This document shows positions 8,415-16,621 of a stretch of DNA of 64,000 nt, one piece after another; position 1 is the first letter of the stretch, and every line of letters begins with the position of its first letter. The translations under genes were made by a program, and so were the position numbers. The notes under the pieces were generated by a model. That model was not told the DNA's origin. It saw only the letters and a program-made list of their open reading frames with translations, and searched no databases. The stretch covers positions 1 through 64,000 of the forward strand of contig NZ_BJZT01000037.1 in the NCBI RefSeq assembly GCF_007992175.1, read 5' to 3'. Source of the stretch: Methylobacterium haplocladii (GTDB lineage: Bacteria; Pseudomonadota; Alphaproteobacteria; Rhizobiales; Beijerinckiaceae).

Positions 8415-10547
8415 GTGTCGGTGGGACGGGTCAGCGGACGGATCGAGGCGTGTCGCCTCCGCCGGGCATGGCCCCGCGCGGCCTGGATGATCGCCGCCGC
8501 CGGCCTGATCGCGGATGGAGCCCACGCTGCCGATCTGGCGGGGCCCTCGCCTGTGCCCGGCTTCGTCGATTGGTCCGGCGGCTATCTCGGCCTGCAGGGG
8601 AGCGCCGGCGCGTCCTTCGCCAATTACGAGTTCGGGCCATCGACCGTCGGTGGGCGCCGTGTCGGGGCCTTCGAAACCGGCGACGCCACCGGCCGGAACA
8701 ACCTGAACCGCGATGCGACCTCGGCCGTCGGCGGCGCGTTCGGCGGCTGGAACTGGCAGAGCGGCGCCTTCGTCTACGGAATCGAAGCCGATCTCGTCGG
8801 CGCGAACCTCAAGCGGCCGGCCTCCTCCACCGCGCCGGGCTTCGGGTACGAAGCGCTCGACCCGGCCTTCGCCCTGATCCGCGAAAAGACCGACGTGATC
8901 GGCACGGGCCGCGCGCGGTTCGGCTACGCCTTCGACCGGAACCTCGTCTATGCGAGCTTCGGTCTCGCCGGCAGCAACGGGCGCGTGCTCGCAACCTACC
9001 CGGATCCGGCAACCGGGGGCGTCGCCGGCGCCCGCCGGAACGTGTCGTATCTCGGCTTCACGCTGGGCGCGGGCGTCCAATTCGCGATCACACCGGATTT
9101 CTCGCTCGGGCTCGACTATCGCTACGTGGACTTCGGCCAGAGCGGCCGGTTCGATCTCGGCGTGTTGCCGGGGGTGAACGGCGGCCCGGTCACGACACGC
9201 AGCGCCTTCGTCTCGAACGAGATGATGCTGCGGCTGTACTGGCACCCCGAGGGCCTGAAGCTTCCGCCGGAGAGCGAGGACGAGGCGCCGAGCGAGCCGA
9301 GCCGGTTCTCGCTGCACGGCCAGACCACCTTCATCAACCAGGGCGTCACCGGCTTCCGCTCGCCCTATCGGGGCGACCAGAGCCTCGTGCCGCAGCAAGC
9401 GCAGGCGACCACGACGGCGACGGCCTTCATTGGCTTCAAGCTCTGGGAGGGCACCGAACTCTACTACAACCCGGAATTCAGCCAGGGTTTCGGCCTGTCC
9501 CGGACGCTCGGCGTCGCCGGCTTCGTCAACGGCGAGGCGCAGAAGGCCGGAGCGCCCTTCCCGAAACTTCGCTCGAACCGCTACTTCATCAAGCAGACGT
9601 TCGGGCTCGGCGGCGAGACCGAACAGGTGCCAGACGGCCCGAACTCCATCGCCGGCACGCGGGACGTCGAGCGTATCACGGTGATCGCCGGCAAGTTCGC
9701 GATGGGTGATTACTTCGACGGCAACGCCTATGCCCACGACCCGCGTCTCGACTTCATGAACTGGGGCCTGTGGGGCTCGGCGGCCTGGGATTTCCCGGCC
9801 AATCTGCCCGGTTACACGCAAGGTCTGATGGTCGAGTACAACAGGGCCGAGTTCGCCGTGCGCGCCGCCTATACGCAGGTGCCGAAGCAACCCTCCAGCG
9901 ACGTGCTCGACCCGCGGGTGCTCGACCGGCAGGGCCTCACGGCGGAGTTCGAGGAACGCCACACGCTGCCGTGGCTGGAACAGCCCGGCAAAGTCAGGCT
10001 CGGCCTGTTCTCGAACGTCGGCAATACCGCGAACTATCGGCAGGTCGTCGGGCTGACCCAGGCGGGCCTGTTCGTCGACGTCAACGACGCGGCGGCCGCA
10101 ACCCGCGCACCCCGGCGGAAGACCGGATTTTACGTCAATCTCGAACAGGCGGTGACGAGCGATCTCGGCGTGTTCGCCCGCGCGAGCGCCGGGGACGGTC
10201 GCAACGAAAACTTGTCCTTTACGGATATCGACCGCTCTTACTCAGGCGGCATCTCGCTCAAGGGCACCGCCTGGGGCCGGCCGGCCGACACGGTCGGCAT
10301 CGGCACCTCGATGAACGAGCTCTCGCCCTCGCACCGGGCGTTCTTCGCGGCCGGCGGCTTCGGTTTGCTGATCGGCGACGGGCAGCTCAACTATTCACCG
10401 GAGCGGGCGGTCGAAGCGTATTACGCGATGAGCCTGACCAAGTCGGTGACGATGTCCTTCGACTACCAGCACGTGGAAAACCCGGCCTATAACCGCGACC
10501 GCGGCCCGGCAGATTTTTTCGGGACGCGGCTGCACGCGGAGTTTTGA
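8415..10547 (+). CDS. outer-membrane protein fusing an Omp25/31-like barrel to an OprB-type carbohydrate porin
   Basis: 710 aa. After a signal peptide (cleavage near ADGAHA-ADLAG, residue ~38), residues ~50-275 look like the small opacity/Omp31 barrel of rhizobia (WSGGYLGLQGSAG, GGWNWQSGAFVYGIEADL, SLGLDYRYVDFG). Residues ~290-710 match the OprB carbohydrate-selective porin pattern (SLHGQTTFINQGV, GTELYYNPEFSQGFGLS, FAMGDYFDGNAYAHDPR), ending in an aromatic HAEF. Start is GTG 8415 after GGGAG. The two domains are normally separate proteins; here they run in one continuous frame. Expected to sit in the outer membrane for solute uptake; the substrate is unknown. Confidence 0.82.
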   Translation: MSVGRVSGRIEACRLRRAWPRAAWMIAAAGLIADGAHAADLAGPSPVPGFVDWSGGYLGLQGSAGASFANYEFGPSTVGGRRVGAFETGDATGRNNLNRDATSAVGGAFGGWNWQSGAFVYGIEADLVGANLKRPASSTAPGFGYEALDPAFALIREKTDVIGTGRARFGYAFDRNLVYASFGLAGSNGRVLATYPDPATGGVAGARRNVSYLGFTLGAGVQFAITPDFSLGLDYRYVDFGQSGRFDLGVLPGVNGGPVTTRSAFVSNEMMLRLYWHPEGLKLPPESEDEAPSEPSRFSLHGQTTFINQGVTGFRSPYRGDQSLVPQQAQATTTATAFIGFKLWEGTELYYNPEFSQGFGLSRTLGVAGFVNGEAQKAGAPFPKLRSNRYFIKQTFGLGGETEQVPDGPNSIAGTRDVERITVIAGKFAMGDYFDGNAYAHDPRLDFMNWGLWGSAAWDFPANLPGYTQGLMVEYNRAEFAVRAAYTQVPKQPSSDVLDPRVLDRQGLTAEFEERHTLPWLEQPGKVRLGLFSNVGNTANYRQVVGLTQAGLFVDVNDAAAATRAPRRKTGFYVNLEQAVTSDLGVFARASAGDGRNENLSFTDIDRSYSGGISLKGTAWGRPADTVGIGTSMNELSPSHRAFFAAGGFGLLIGDGQLNYSPERAVEAYYAMSLTKSVTMSFDYQHVENPAYNRDRGPADFFGTRLHAEF

Positions 10548-10562
10548 GGCGCTATTCCACTC

Positions 10563-10652
10563 CGTCATTGCGAGCGGAGCGAAGCCACCCAGGGTCATTG
10601 CAGGAGCGTCAGGGAATTGGCCCTGGATCGCTTCGCTTCGCTCGCAATGACG
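10563..10652. repeat. 90-bp dispersed palindromic repeat, copy 1
   Basis: Begins CGTCATTGCGAGC and ends GCTCGCAATGACG, with inner arms GAAGC...CCCAGGG and CCCTGGATCGCTTC. The whole unit can fold into one long stem. Related copies lie at 41357, 44786 and 55173, always between genes. This one follows the porin-fusion gene. Confidence 0.88.
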
Positions 10653-10687
10653 ACGGTGGCGTTATTTATTTATCGATCAGTCGAACC

Positions 10688-10723
10688 AAAGAAAAAGCCG
10701 CACCCGATCGGATCGGATACGGC
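10688..10723 (-). terminator. intrinsic terminator for the mucR-like gene
   Basis: On the minus strand GCCGTATCCGATC pairs with GATCGGGTGCGGC (with G-T wobbles) and is followed by TTTTTCTTTGG. It lies about 50 nt after the mucR stop. Confidence 0.75.
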
Positions 10724-10772
10724 TCTATAGTGTCGTGCCACCCTCGCGGACGACGAACGCGTCTTCAACGCG

Positions 10773-11249
10773 TCAGGCGACCTTGCGGCGGCCGCGGGCC
10801 TTGGGCTCTTCGACGACTTCCTCGGGAAGACGGCCGCCCGGACGGCCGAGGCCGATCGACTTGGCGAGTGCCGAGCGCTGCGCGGCGTAATTGGGGGCGA
10901 CCATCGGATAGTCGCTCGGCAGGCCGTAGCGCTGGCGATAGGAATGCGGGTCGAGACCATGCGTACCGAGATGGCGCTTCATGGTCTTGTACGACTTGCC
11001 GTCGATGAAGCTGATGATCGCATCGGGCGTGATCGATTTACGCACCTGGCCTGAGGACGGCTTCTCGATGCTCTCGGCGACCGGTGCGGCCTCGACGCTG
11101 CCCGACAGGCCGACGAGAGCCGTGTGGACGCTGCCGATCAGGGCCGGAAGGTCGGCGGCTGGCAGAGAATTCTTCGATACGTAGGCGGACACGATGTCAC
11201 CTGCGAGGGTGACGAAGTCTGTGTTCATTGTCTGTTGTTCTTCTGCCAT
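10773..11249 (-). CDS. mucR: MucR/Ros-family transcriptional regulator with a zinc-ligand substitution
   Basis: 158 aa. The core shows MNTDFVTLAGDIVSAYVSKN, then the Ros zinc-finger-like region ISFIDGKSYKTMKRHLGTHGLDP followed by YRQRYGLPSDYPMVAPNYA. In Ros the finger is C-x2-D-x9-H-x3-H; here the first ligand is Ser80, while Asp83, His93 and His97 remain. Some Mesorhizobium relatives with such a change are reported to fold without zinc. These proteins are H-NS-like regulators of surface polysaccharide and motility genes. ATG 11249 was chosen; an in-frame GTG lies 6 nt upstream and MNTDF (8 codons in) is also possible. Confidence 0.87.
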   Translation of the reverse strand: MAEEQQTMNTDFVTLAGDIVSAYVSKNSLPAADLPALIGSVHTALVGLSGSVEAAPVAESIEKPSSGQVRKSITPDAIISFIDGKSYKTMKRHLGTHGLDPHSYRQRYGLPSDYPMVAPNYAAQRSALAKSIGLGRPGGRLPEEVVEEPKARGRRKVA

Positions 11250-11527
11250 TTTCACGGTCCGAATGAGTGCCCCTCGCGACCAAGATCATACAAATGGTTC
11301 TGAAAATCAAGAGACGATCCGAAGAGATCATGCAAAGTCCACCGACATTACGATGGACGAATTCGAGCACAGCCTACGCGGGGCGCAAACGACGTAAAAT
11401 TGTATGGTTCGAGCACTGCAAACAAACAGATATGTCGAGAAACACACGGAAGGCGATGGCTCTGCCGATCAACTCGATGTGATCGGCACTGCCTCCGCAA
11501 AGCTCCCGTCGAGCAGATGTCGCGAGA

Positions 11528-14500
11528 TCAGGTGTCGCGCGCGGTTGCGAAGCGGCCGTAACGCAGGGCGAGCGTCGGCACGATAAGCAGGTTCAGGATC
11601 GTGGAAGTCGCCAGCCCCCCCAGGATGACGATAGCCATGGGGCCTTCGATCTCGCGGCCCGGCTCGCCGGCCCCCAAGGCCAACGGAAGCAGTCCGAGAC
11701 CGGTCACGAGGGAGGTCATCAGGATCGGCACGAGGCGATCCGCCGCACCCTCGATTGCCGTCGCGAGCCCCCAACGCCGGCGCTCGACGCGCACCAGATG
11801 CTCGTAATGGGAAATCATCATGATGGTGTTGCGCAGACTGATGCCGAACAGCGTGACGAATCCCACGATCGAGCCGAGCGAAACGACAGCACCGGTCAGT
11901 CCTACCGCCAACACGCCGCCGACGAAGGCGAAGGGCATGTTGACGAGAACGATCGCGAGATTGCGGAATGATCCCGTAACGACGGCCAGCAGCAACAGGA
12001 TGCCGAGGCCAGCGAGCCCCGAATACAGCAGCAGATCCTGCCGGGCCTTCGCCTGCGCGGCAGCGGCGCCTTCGAACCCGACATAGATTCCGGGTGGCAG
12101 CTTCACGGAGCGGGCGATCTTGCGCTTGGCGGCAACGACGAAGGAGGCGACATCGCGGCCCTCGACGTTGGCGGTCACCGTGCGCACGCGCTGGGCGCCG
12201 GCATGCTGGACGGCATAGCGTCCCGAGGTTTCGTAGACGTCGGCGACTTGGGCGAGGCGAATATAGCTGCCGCTCGGCGTGCGCAGCGGCAGGTCGCCGA
12301 CAGTGGCGAGCTTCGCGCGGGCTGCGCGTTCGAGGATGACGATGACGTTGAAGACGGCGTTGCCCTCGTAGGCCTGACCCACCGTGTCGCCTTGGTAAGC
12401 CGTGCGCACGATCTCCAGGACTTCGATCGCGTCGAGACCCCAGTGGCGCAGGTCGTTCGGGCGCAAGCCGACGTTGATCTGCGGCAGGCCGGCGGGCGAC
12501 TTCTGCTGAACATCGGCTGCGCCGCGCACCTCGGCGAGCTCGCGGGCGACATCGCGGGCGGCCGCCTCGATCCGGTCGAGGTCCGAGCCGTAGACCTGGA
12601 CGACGACGGGCGCGGTGAAGCCCGACACCGTCTCCTCGATCCGCTCGGTCAGGAAGGTTTTCAGGGAAAAGCTCGCACCGGGCGTTGCGGCCATCAGCGC
12701 GCGGATGCCGGCCTGGGCGCGATCCTGGGCGGCGCCGTCGAGGCCGCTCGCGAGATCGATGTGGATCTCGCTGTCCTGCGGTCCGCCGACGTCGTAGCCG
12801 GCCTCCGCCCGCCCGGTCTGCTGGGCGACGGCGCGCACGCCGGGGATCGCCTTCAGCTCCGCCGCGAGATGCCCGCCGAGGCGCAGCGATTCCTGAAGCG
12901 AGGTCCCCGGCGCCGAGGTCATGTGCAGGATCAGGTGCCCCTCCTTGAGATCGGGCAGGAAGGCGCCGCCGTAGAACGGGGCCGCCGCCGCGCCGGCCAG
13001 CGTGATCAGGAGGGCGAGAGAGAGGACCAGCTTCGGCCGGTGTTCGATCCGCGCGAGGCAGCGTGTGTAGACGGCGCGGGCGCCGCGCATCACCGGCGGA
13101 TCGCGGGTCGGCAGGTTCTTTCGGCCGGCGAGCAGCAACTGCGACAGAGCGGGCGTCACCGTCAGCGCGGTCGCGAGCGAAGCCAGCACCGCGAGGATGT
13201 AGGCGATGGCCAGGGGGCCGAAGAGCCGGCCGGGGACGCCGGTCAGCGCCAGCACCGGCAGGAACACGAGCAGTACGGCGAAGGTCGCGTAGGCGACCGA
13301 GACGCGGACCTCGAGGATCGCGTCGAAGATGATGCGCGATTCGCTCGACGTCGAGCCGGCACGGCGGTTCTCGCGCAGCCGCCGCACCACGTTCTCGACG
13401 CCGATCACCGCGTCGTCGACGACCTCGCCGATGGCAATGGCGAGGCCGCCAAGCGTCATTGTGTTGAGGCTCTCACCGAGAATCGCCAGCACCAGCACGG
13501 CGCTGATCAGCGAGAGCGGGATCGCCACCGCGCTGATCAGCGCCGTGCGCCAATCCAGCAGGAAGACGAACAGGACGATCACCACGAGCACGCCGCCGAG
13601 CGCCAGCGCCTGCAACACGTTGGCGTTGGCGACCGAAACGAAGTTCGCGGGCCGGAAAAGGTCGGCCCGGAGGGTGATGCCGTCGCGCTCCAGAGCCGGG
13701 CGCAGCTCGGCCAGTGCCGTCTCGACCTTTTCGGTGACGTCGAGGGTGTTGGCGCCGTATTGCGCGCCGACCATGAGAAGTACGCCGGGCTTGCCGTCGA
13801 TCGAGGCGGCGCTGATCGCCGGCTCGGGCGCCGTGACGACGTCGGCGACGTCGCCGAGGACCACGCTGGCTCCGCCCTCGTTGACGAGCACCGTCCGCGC
13901 TACTTCCTCCGGCGTCAGCGACTGACCCTCCGTCTGGAGCGCGATGCGCTGGTTCGCGGTGTCGACGAAGCCGGCGCCGCGCACGCCGGTGGCCTTGCGC
14001 GCCGCCACCAGCACGTCGTTGAGGCCGATGCGGAAGCGGATCAGGTCCTTCGGCCGGACCTGAACCTGGAACGAGCGTACCTCGCCGCCATAGACCAGAA
14101 CCTCGCCGACGCCCGGGGCCGCGAGCAGCCGAAGGCGCACGCGCCAGTCGGCAACGGTGCGCAACTCGATCAGCGAGCGGGTGTCCGAAGTCAGGCCGAC
14201 GAGGAGAACCGAACTGGTGGAGGAAGTCAGCGCCGTCATCGCCGGCGGCAGCACGCCCTGCGGCAGGCGGCCTGCCAGGGTCGCGAGACGCTCCGTCACC
14301 AGCTGGCGCACCCGGTAGATGTCGCTGCCCGTCCCGAAGGTCACGACGATCACCGAGACGCCCTGGATCGAGTTCGAGCGCATGGTTGCGAGCCCCGGCA
14401 GGCCGCTCAGCGCCACCTCCACGGCCTGCGTCACCAGCACCTCGACCTGTTCCGGGTTGAGCCCGGGCGCCTCGGTCTGCACCGTCACCGTCGGCGGCGC

Positions 14501-14662
14501 GAATTCCGGAAACACGTCGTACTTGGCCTGTCCGAGGCCGAGGATGCCGTAGACGGCCAGCGCCATCGCCAGCGCCAGGACGATGCCGGGCCGGCGCACG
14601 GCGAAGGCGACGAGGGCGGCCTGCGGGCCGGAGGATTCACGGGTCACCGGGCTCGCGCTCAA
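11528..14662 (-). CDS. RND efflux permease, CzcA/CusA-like
   Basis: 1044 aa. The first membrane segment follows FAVRRPGIVLALAMALAVYG, and a large periplasmic loop leads to the TM4 block [21 protein letters not shown] with its acidic proton-relay residues, typical of the metal-exporting HME-RND branch. A second half repeats the layout. The start appears to be TTG 14662, overlapping the TGA of the upstream fusion-protein gene, so the pair is coupled. It would span the inner membrane and export periplasmic or cytosolic cations using the proton gradient. No outer-membrane channel gene lies next to it. The metal is not deducible. Confidence 0.9.
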   Translation of the reverse strand: MSASPVTRESSGPQAALVAFAVRRPGIVLALAMALAVYGILGLGQAKYDVFPEFAPPTVTVQTEAPGLNPEQVEVLVTQAVEVALSGLPGLATMRSNSIQGVSVIVVTFGTGSDIYRVRQLVTERLATLAGRLPQGVLPPAMTALTSSTSSVLLVGLTSDTRSLIELRTVADWRVRLRLLAAPGVGEVLVYGGEVRSFQVQVRPKDLIRFRIGLNDVLVAARKATGVRGAGFVDTANQRIALQTEGQSLTPEEVARTVLVNEGGASVVLGDVADVVTAPEPAISAASIDGKPGVLLMVGAQYGANTLDVTEKVETALAELRPALERDGITLRADLFRPANFVSVANANVLQALALGGVLVVIVLFVFLLDWRTALISAVAIPLSLISAVLVLAILGESLNTMTLGGLAIAIGEVVDDAVIGVENVVRRLRENRRAGSTSSESRIIFDAILEVRVSVAYATFAVLLVFLPVLALTGVPGRLFGPLAIAYILAVLASLATALTVTPALSQLLLAGRKNLPTRDPPVMRGARAVYTRCLARIEHRPKLVLSLALLITLAGAAAAPFYGGAFLPDLKEGHLILHMTSAPGTSLQESLRLGGHLAAELKAIPGVRAVAQQTGRAEAGYDVGGPQDSEIHIDLASGLDGAAQDRAQAGIRALMAATPGASFSLKTFLTERIEETVSGFTAPVVVQVYGSDLDRIEAAARDVARELAEVRGAADVQQKSPAGLPQINVGLRPNDLRHWGLDAIEVLEIVRTAYQGDTVGQAYEGNAVFNVIVILERAARAKLATVGDLPLRTPSGSYIRLAQVADVYETSGRYAVQHAGAQRVRTVTANVEGRDVASFVVAAKRKIARSVKLPPGIYVGFEGAAAAQAKARQDLLLYSGLAGLGILLLLAVVTGSFRNLAIVLVNMPFAFVGGVLAVGLTGAVVSLGSIVGFVTLFGISLRNTIMMISHYEHLVRVERRRWGLATAIEGAADRLVPILMTSLVTGLGLLPLALGAGEPGREIEGPMAIVILGGLATSTILNLLIVPTLALRYGRFATARDT

Positions 14663-15738
14663 TCGTCGTCGTCGGCGGTGCCGGACTGCCCCTGTGCCCT
14701 CACCTCTTCGGAGAGTACGGCCTGCGGCCCGGTCACGACGACCTCGGTCTCGGCGGTCAGGTCGGCCACGACGTAGGCATCGTCGGCCATCGGCGCGTCG
14801 GACCGGAGAGCATGACGCGCGAAGCTATCGTCGCCGACGGCCCTGTAGATCCAGGCGCCGCCCTGCCAGTGGACCACCGCGCTCTCGGGCACGGCGACGC
14901 CGTTGGCGACCTTGTCGGAGGTGAGGAAGGCGAGCGTGCTCATGCCGGGCAAAAGGCCGCTGTCGCCGGCCACGGTATAGAAGAAACTGAGGCCCTGGAT
15001 GCGCTGGTCCGTGCGGGTCGCGGCAGAGACGAAGCGGAGCGCCACGCGCTCGCTCTGCGGCGGCACCTCGGCGAAGGCGGCCCCCGGCTGCCCCTTCAGC
15101 GTCTCGCCCGGCGGCAGAGTCACCTGCACCAGAAAGTCGGCGCGCTCGATCAACCGGGTCACCGCCGGCGCCCGCTCGACGATCGCCTTGCCGAGCACCC
15201 CGCCCCATTCCTGCTGGGCCGTCGCCGCCAGCGTGCGCAGCTGCGATTGCGCGGCGGCGAGCGCCGCCTCGTCGGTGCGAAACGTACCCTCCGAGGTCTC
15301 GACCTGAACCTGCGTCGCGTATTGGCCGAGACTCTTGGCTCGCGCATAGGCGCTGCGCGAAACCTCGGCCCGCGCCTGCGCCGTCTGCAACGCCGCCTTG
15401 GCGCTGGCATAGGCGTTCGTCAGATCGGTGATGCGCGCGATGTCGAGCACACTGCCATAGGCCTGGATCTCGGTGAAATGCGCCTTCGGCACGAGCCGTG
15501 CCGTCTCGACACCCATACGCTCACGCTCCGCGTCGGTGAGTTTCACGACCACGCGGCCGCCCTCGACGGAAGTCCGCATCGCGGGAAGATGCGGTGCTTC
15601 GGATCTTGCCGGCGCGATCGAGCTCGTTGGCTTTGGAGCTATAGGGCCTTGCGGGATAGGCCACGGCAGAACCACGAGAGCCAGGACGAGCAGCAGGCCC
15701 GCGATCCACCAAGCGGCGGTGTTGCGACGTGTCTTCAC
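14659..15738 (-). CDS. RND periplasmic adaptor (membrane fusion protein)
   Basis: 359 aa from GTG 15738. An N-terminal membrane anchor (WWIAGLLLVLALVVLPWP) precedes a periplasmic part with a coiled hairpin rich in Ala/Gln (KAALQTAQARAEVSRSAYARAKSLG). A beta-barrel region and a membrane-proximal domain containing GLLPGMSTLAFL and VAVPESAVVHWQGGAWIYR follow. The C-terminus ends in four Asp. These adaptors bridge the permease and a TolC-type channel. Its stop overlaps the permease start. The start is uncertain because no Shine-Dalgarno is seen and the upstream frame stays open. Confidence 0.85.
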   Translation of the reverse strand: MKTRRNTAAWWIAGLLLVLALVVLPWPIPQGPIAPKPTSSIAPARSEAPHLPAMRTSVEGGRVVVKLTDAERERMGVETARLVPKAHFTEIQAYGSVLDIARITDLTNAYASAKAALQTAQARAEVSRSAYARAKSLGQYATQVQVETSEGTFRTDEAALAAAQSQLRTLAATAQQEWGGVLGKAIVERAPAVTRLIERADFLVQVTLPPGETLKGQPGAAFAEVPPQSERVALRFVSAATRTDQRIQGLSFFYTVAGDSGLLPGMSTLAFLTSDKVANGVAVPESAVVHWQGGAWIYRAVGDDSFARHALRSDAPMADDAYVVADLTAETEVVVTGPQAVLSEEVRAQGQSGTADDDD

Positions 15739-16176
15739 GAGCGCACCATCGGAGGAACGAGCGGAAATGTTCTCTTCCCCACCGCCACCCTCATCCTGAA
15801 GTCCCCGCGCCGCCGGGCCTCGAAGGGTCCGCCCGCGATCGCGACAGGTGCTGGAGGCCCCATCGAGGCCGCCGCTACGGCACGGCACGTCAGGCTTAAG
15901 GCGAGAGTGGGATTGCGGATCAAGTCAACGCAGCTCGAAGACCCCACCGGGCGGGAAGAACGGCGAGGATCACGCCGCTCACTGCGAAACCGAACCACGC
16001 GCGCTCTCCGTCCGCTCGCCGTTTGGCGTAAGCTGTTCTGATCCCGTCATCGAGTTACCGTTTTATCCCGGCTATCGCTACCGAATTCGCCCGATCTGCG
16101 CAGACTTCATCGAGCCTAAGCCTGTCGCAGGCAGGAGCTGTCTTGCCGGAGAGGATCGTGCTACGCATACGCCATA
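15739..16176. promoter_or_regulatory. divergent control region between two RND operons
   Basis: About 440 bases separating the leftward RND operon from the rightward one, so both promoters must be here. A small GCCTG-TCG-CAGGC hairpin lies at 16120-16132. I could not recognise a convincing MerR/CueR-type dyad or a two-component box by eye, and no metalloregulator is encoded next to either operon. Confidence 0.5.
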
Positions 16177-16557
16177 ATGGTGATGGTCCGACACATCGCG
16201 CTGCTGCTGGCGCTGGCGGTCGCAACGATCGCGGTCTCGCTGACGCCGTCCTCGGCGCAGGCGCATGACGGTCGTTCTCACGCCGTCGCCACGCAGGCCG
16301 CAGATGCTGCGTCCAGCCACCATGCGCGCGACCCCAAGGTAACGGTTCAGGCCGAATCCAGGATTGATTGCGTCGGCCCCTGCTGCACCACCGGCGGTCA
16401 TCACGGCTCGTGCTGCTGTGCGACCGGCCTCGCCTGCGAGGGCGTGGACGCAGCCCTTCCGCCGATGGCATCGGCCCGCTCGCTGTCGCGCGAGCATGCG
16501 AGCCCGGACGGAATCGTGCTCGAGGCGCTCCCCGAGCCCCCCAGACCCTTCGCCTGA
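16177..16557 (+). CDS. small secreted Cys/His-rich protein upstream of RND genes
   Basis: 126 aa with a signal peptide (cleavage around SSAQA-HDG, residue ~29). The mature part begins HDGRSHAV and contains SSHHARD and a dense block CVGPCCTTGGHHGSCCCATGLAC (about residues 65-87). That is eight cysteines and two histidines in a short stretch, a plausible metal-binding site. It is not a known named family to me. The gene is 64 nt upstream of the adaptor gene and likely co-transcribed, consistent with a periplasmic metal-buffering role, which is inference. Confidence 0.7.
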   Translation: MVMVRHIALLLALAVATIAVSLTPSSAQAHDGRSHAVATQAADAASSHHARDPKVTVQAESRIDCVGPCCTTGGHHGSCCCATGLACEGVDAALPPMASARSLSREHASPDGIVLEALPEPPRPFA

Positions 16558-16621
16558 GCCTCGCCGCCAGGGCCGCGCTTGCGCGCCGCCGGCGGCCTCC
16601 CTCCGGTGAAGGTCTTCCGTC

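Noticed and set aside
12203..14776. Very long open frames antisense to the RND permease and to other genes (for example 7953-9962 minus and 24446-26827 minus)
   Set aside because: They are shadows of high-GC coding strands: Arg/Gly/His/Asp-rich, without recognisable domains, and the opposite strand holds clear conserved proteins.
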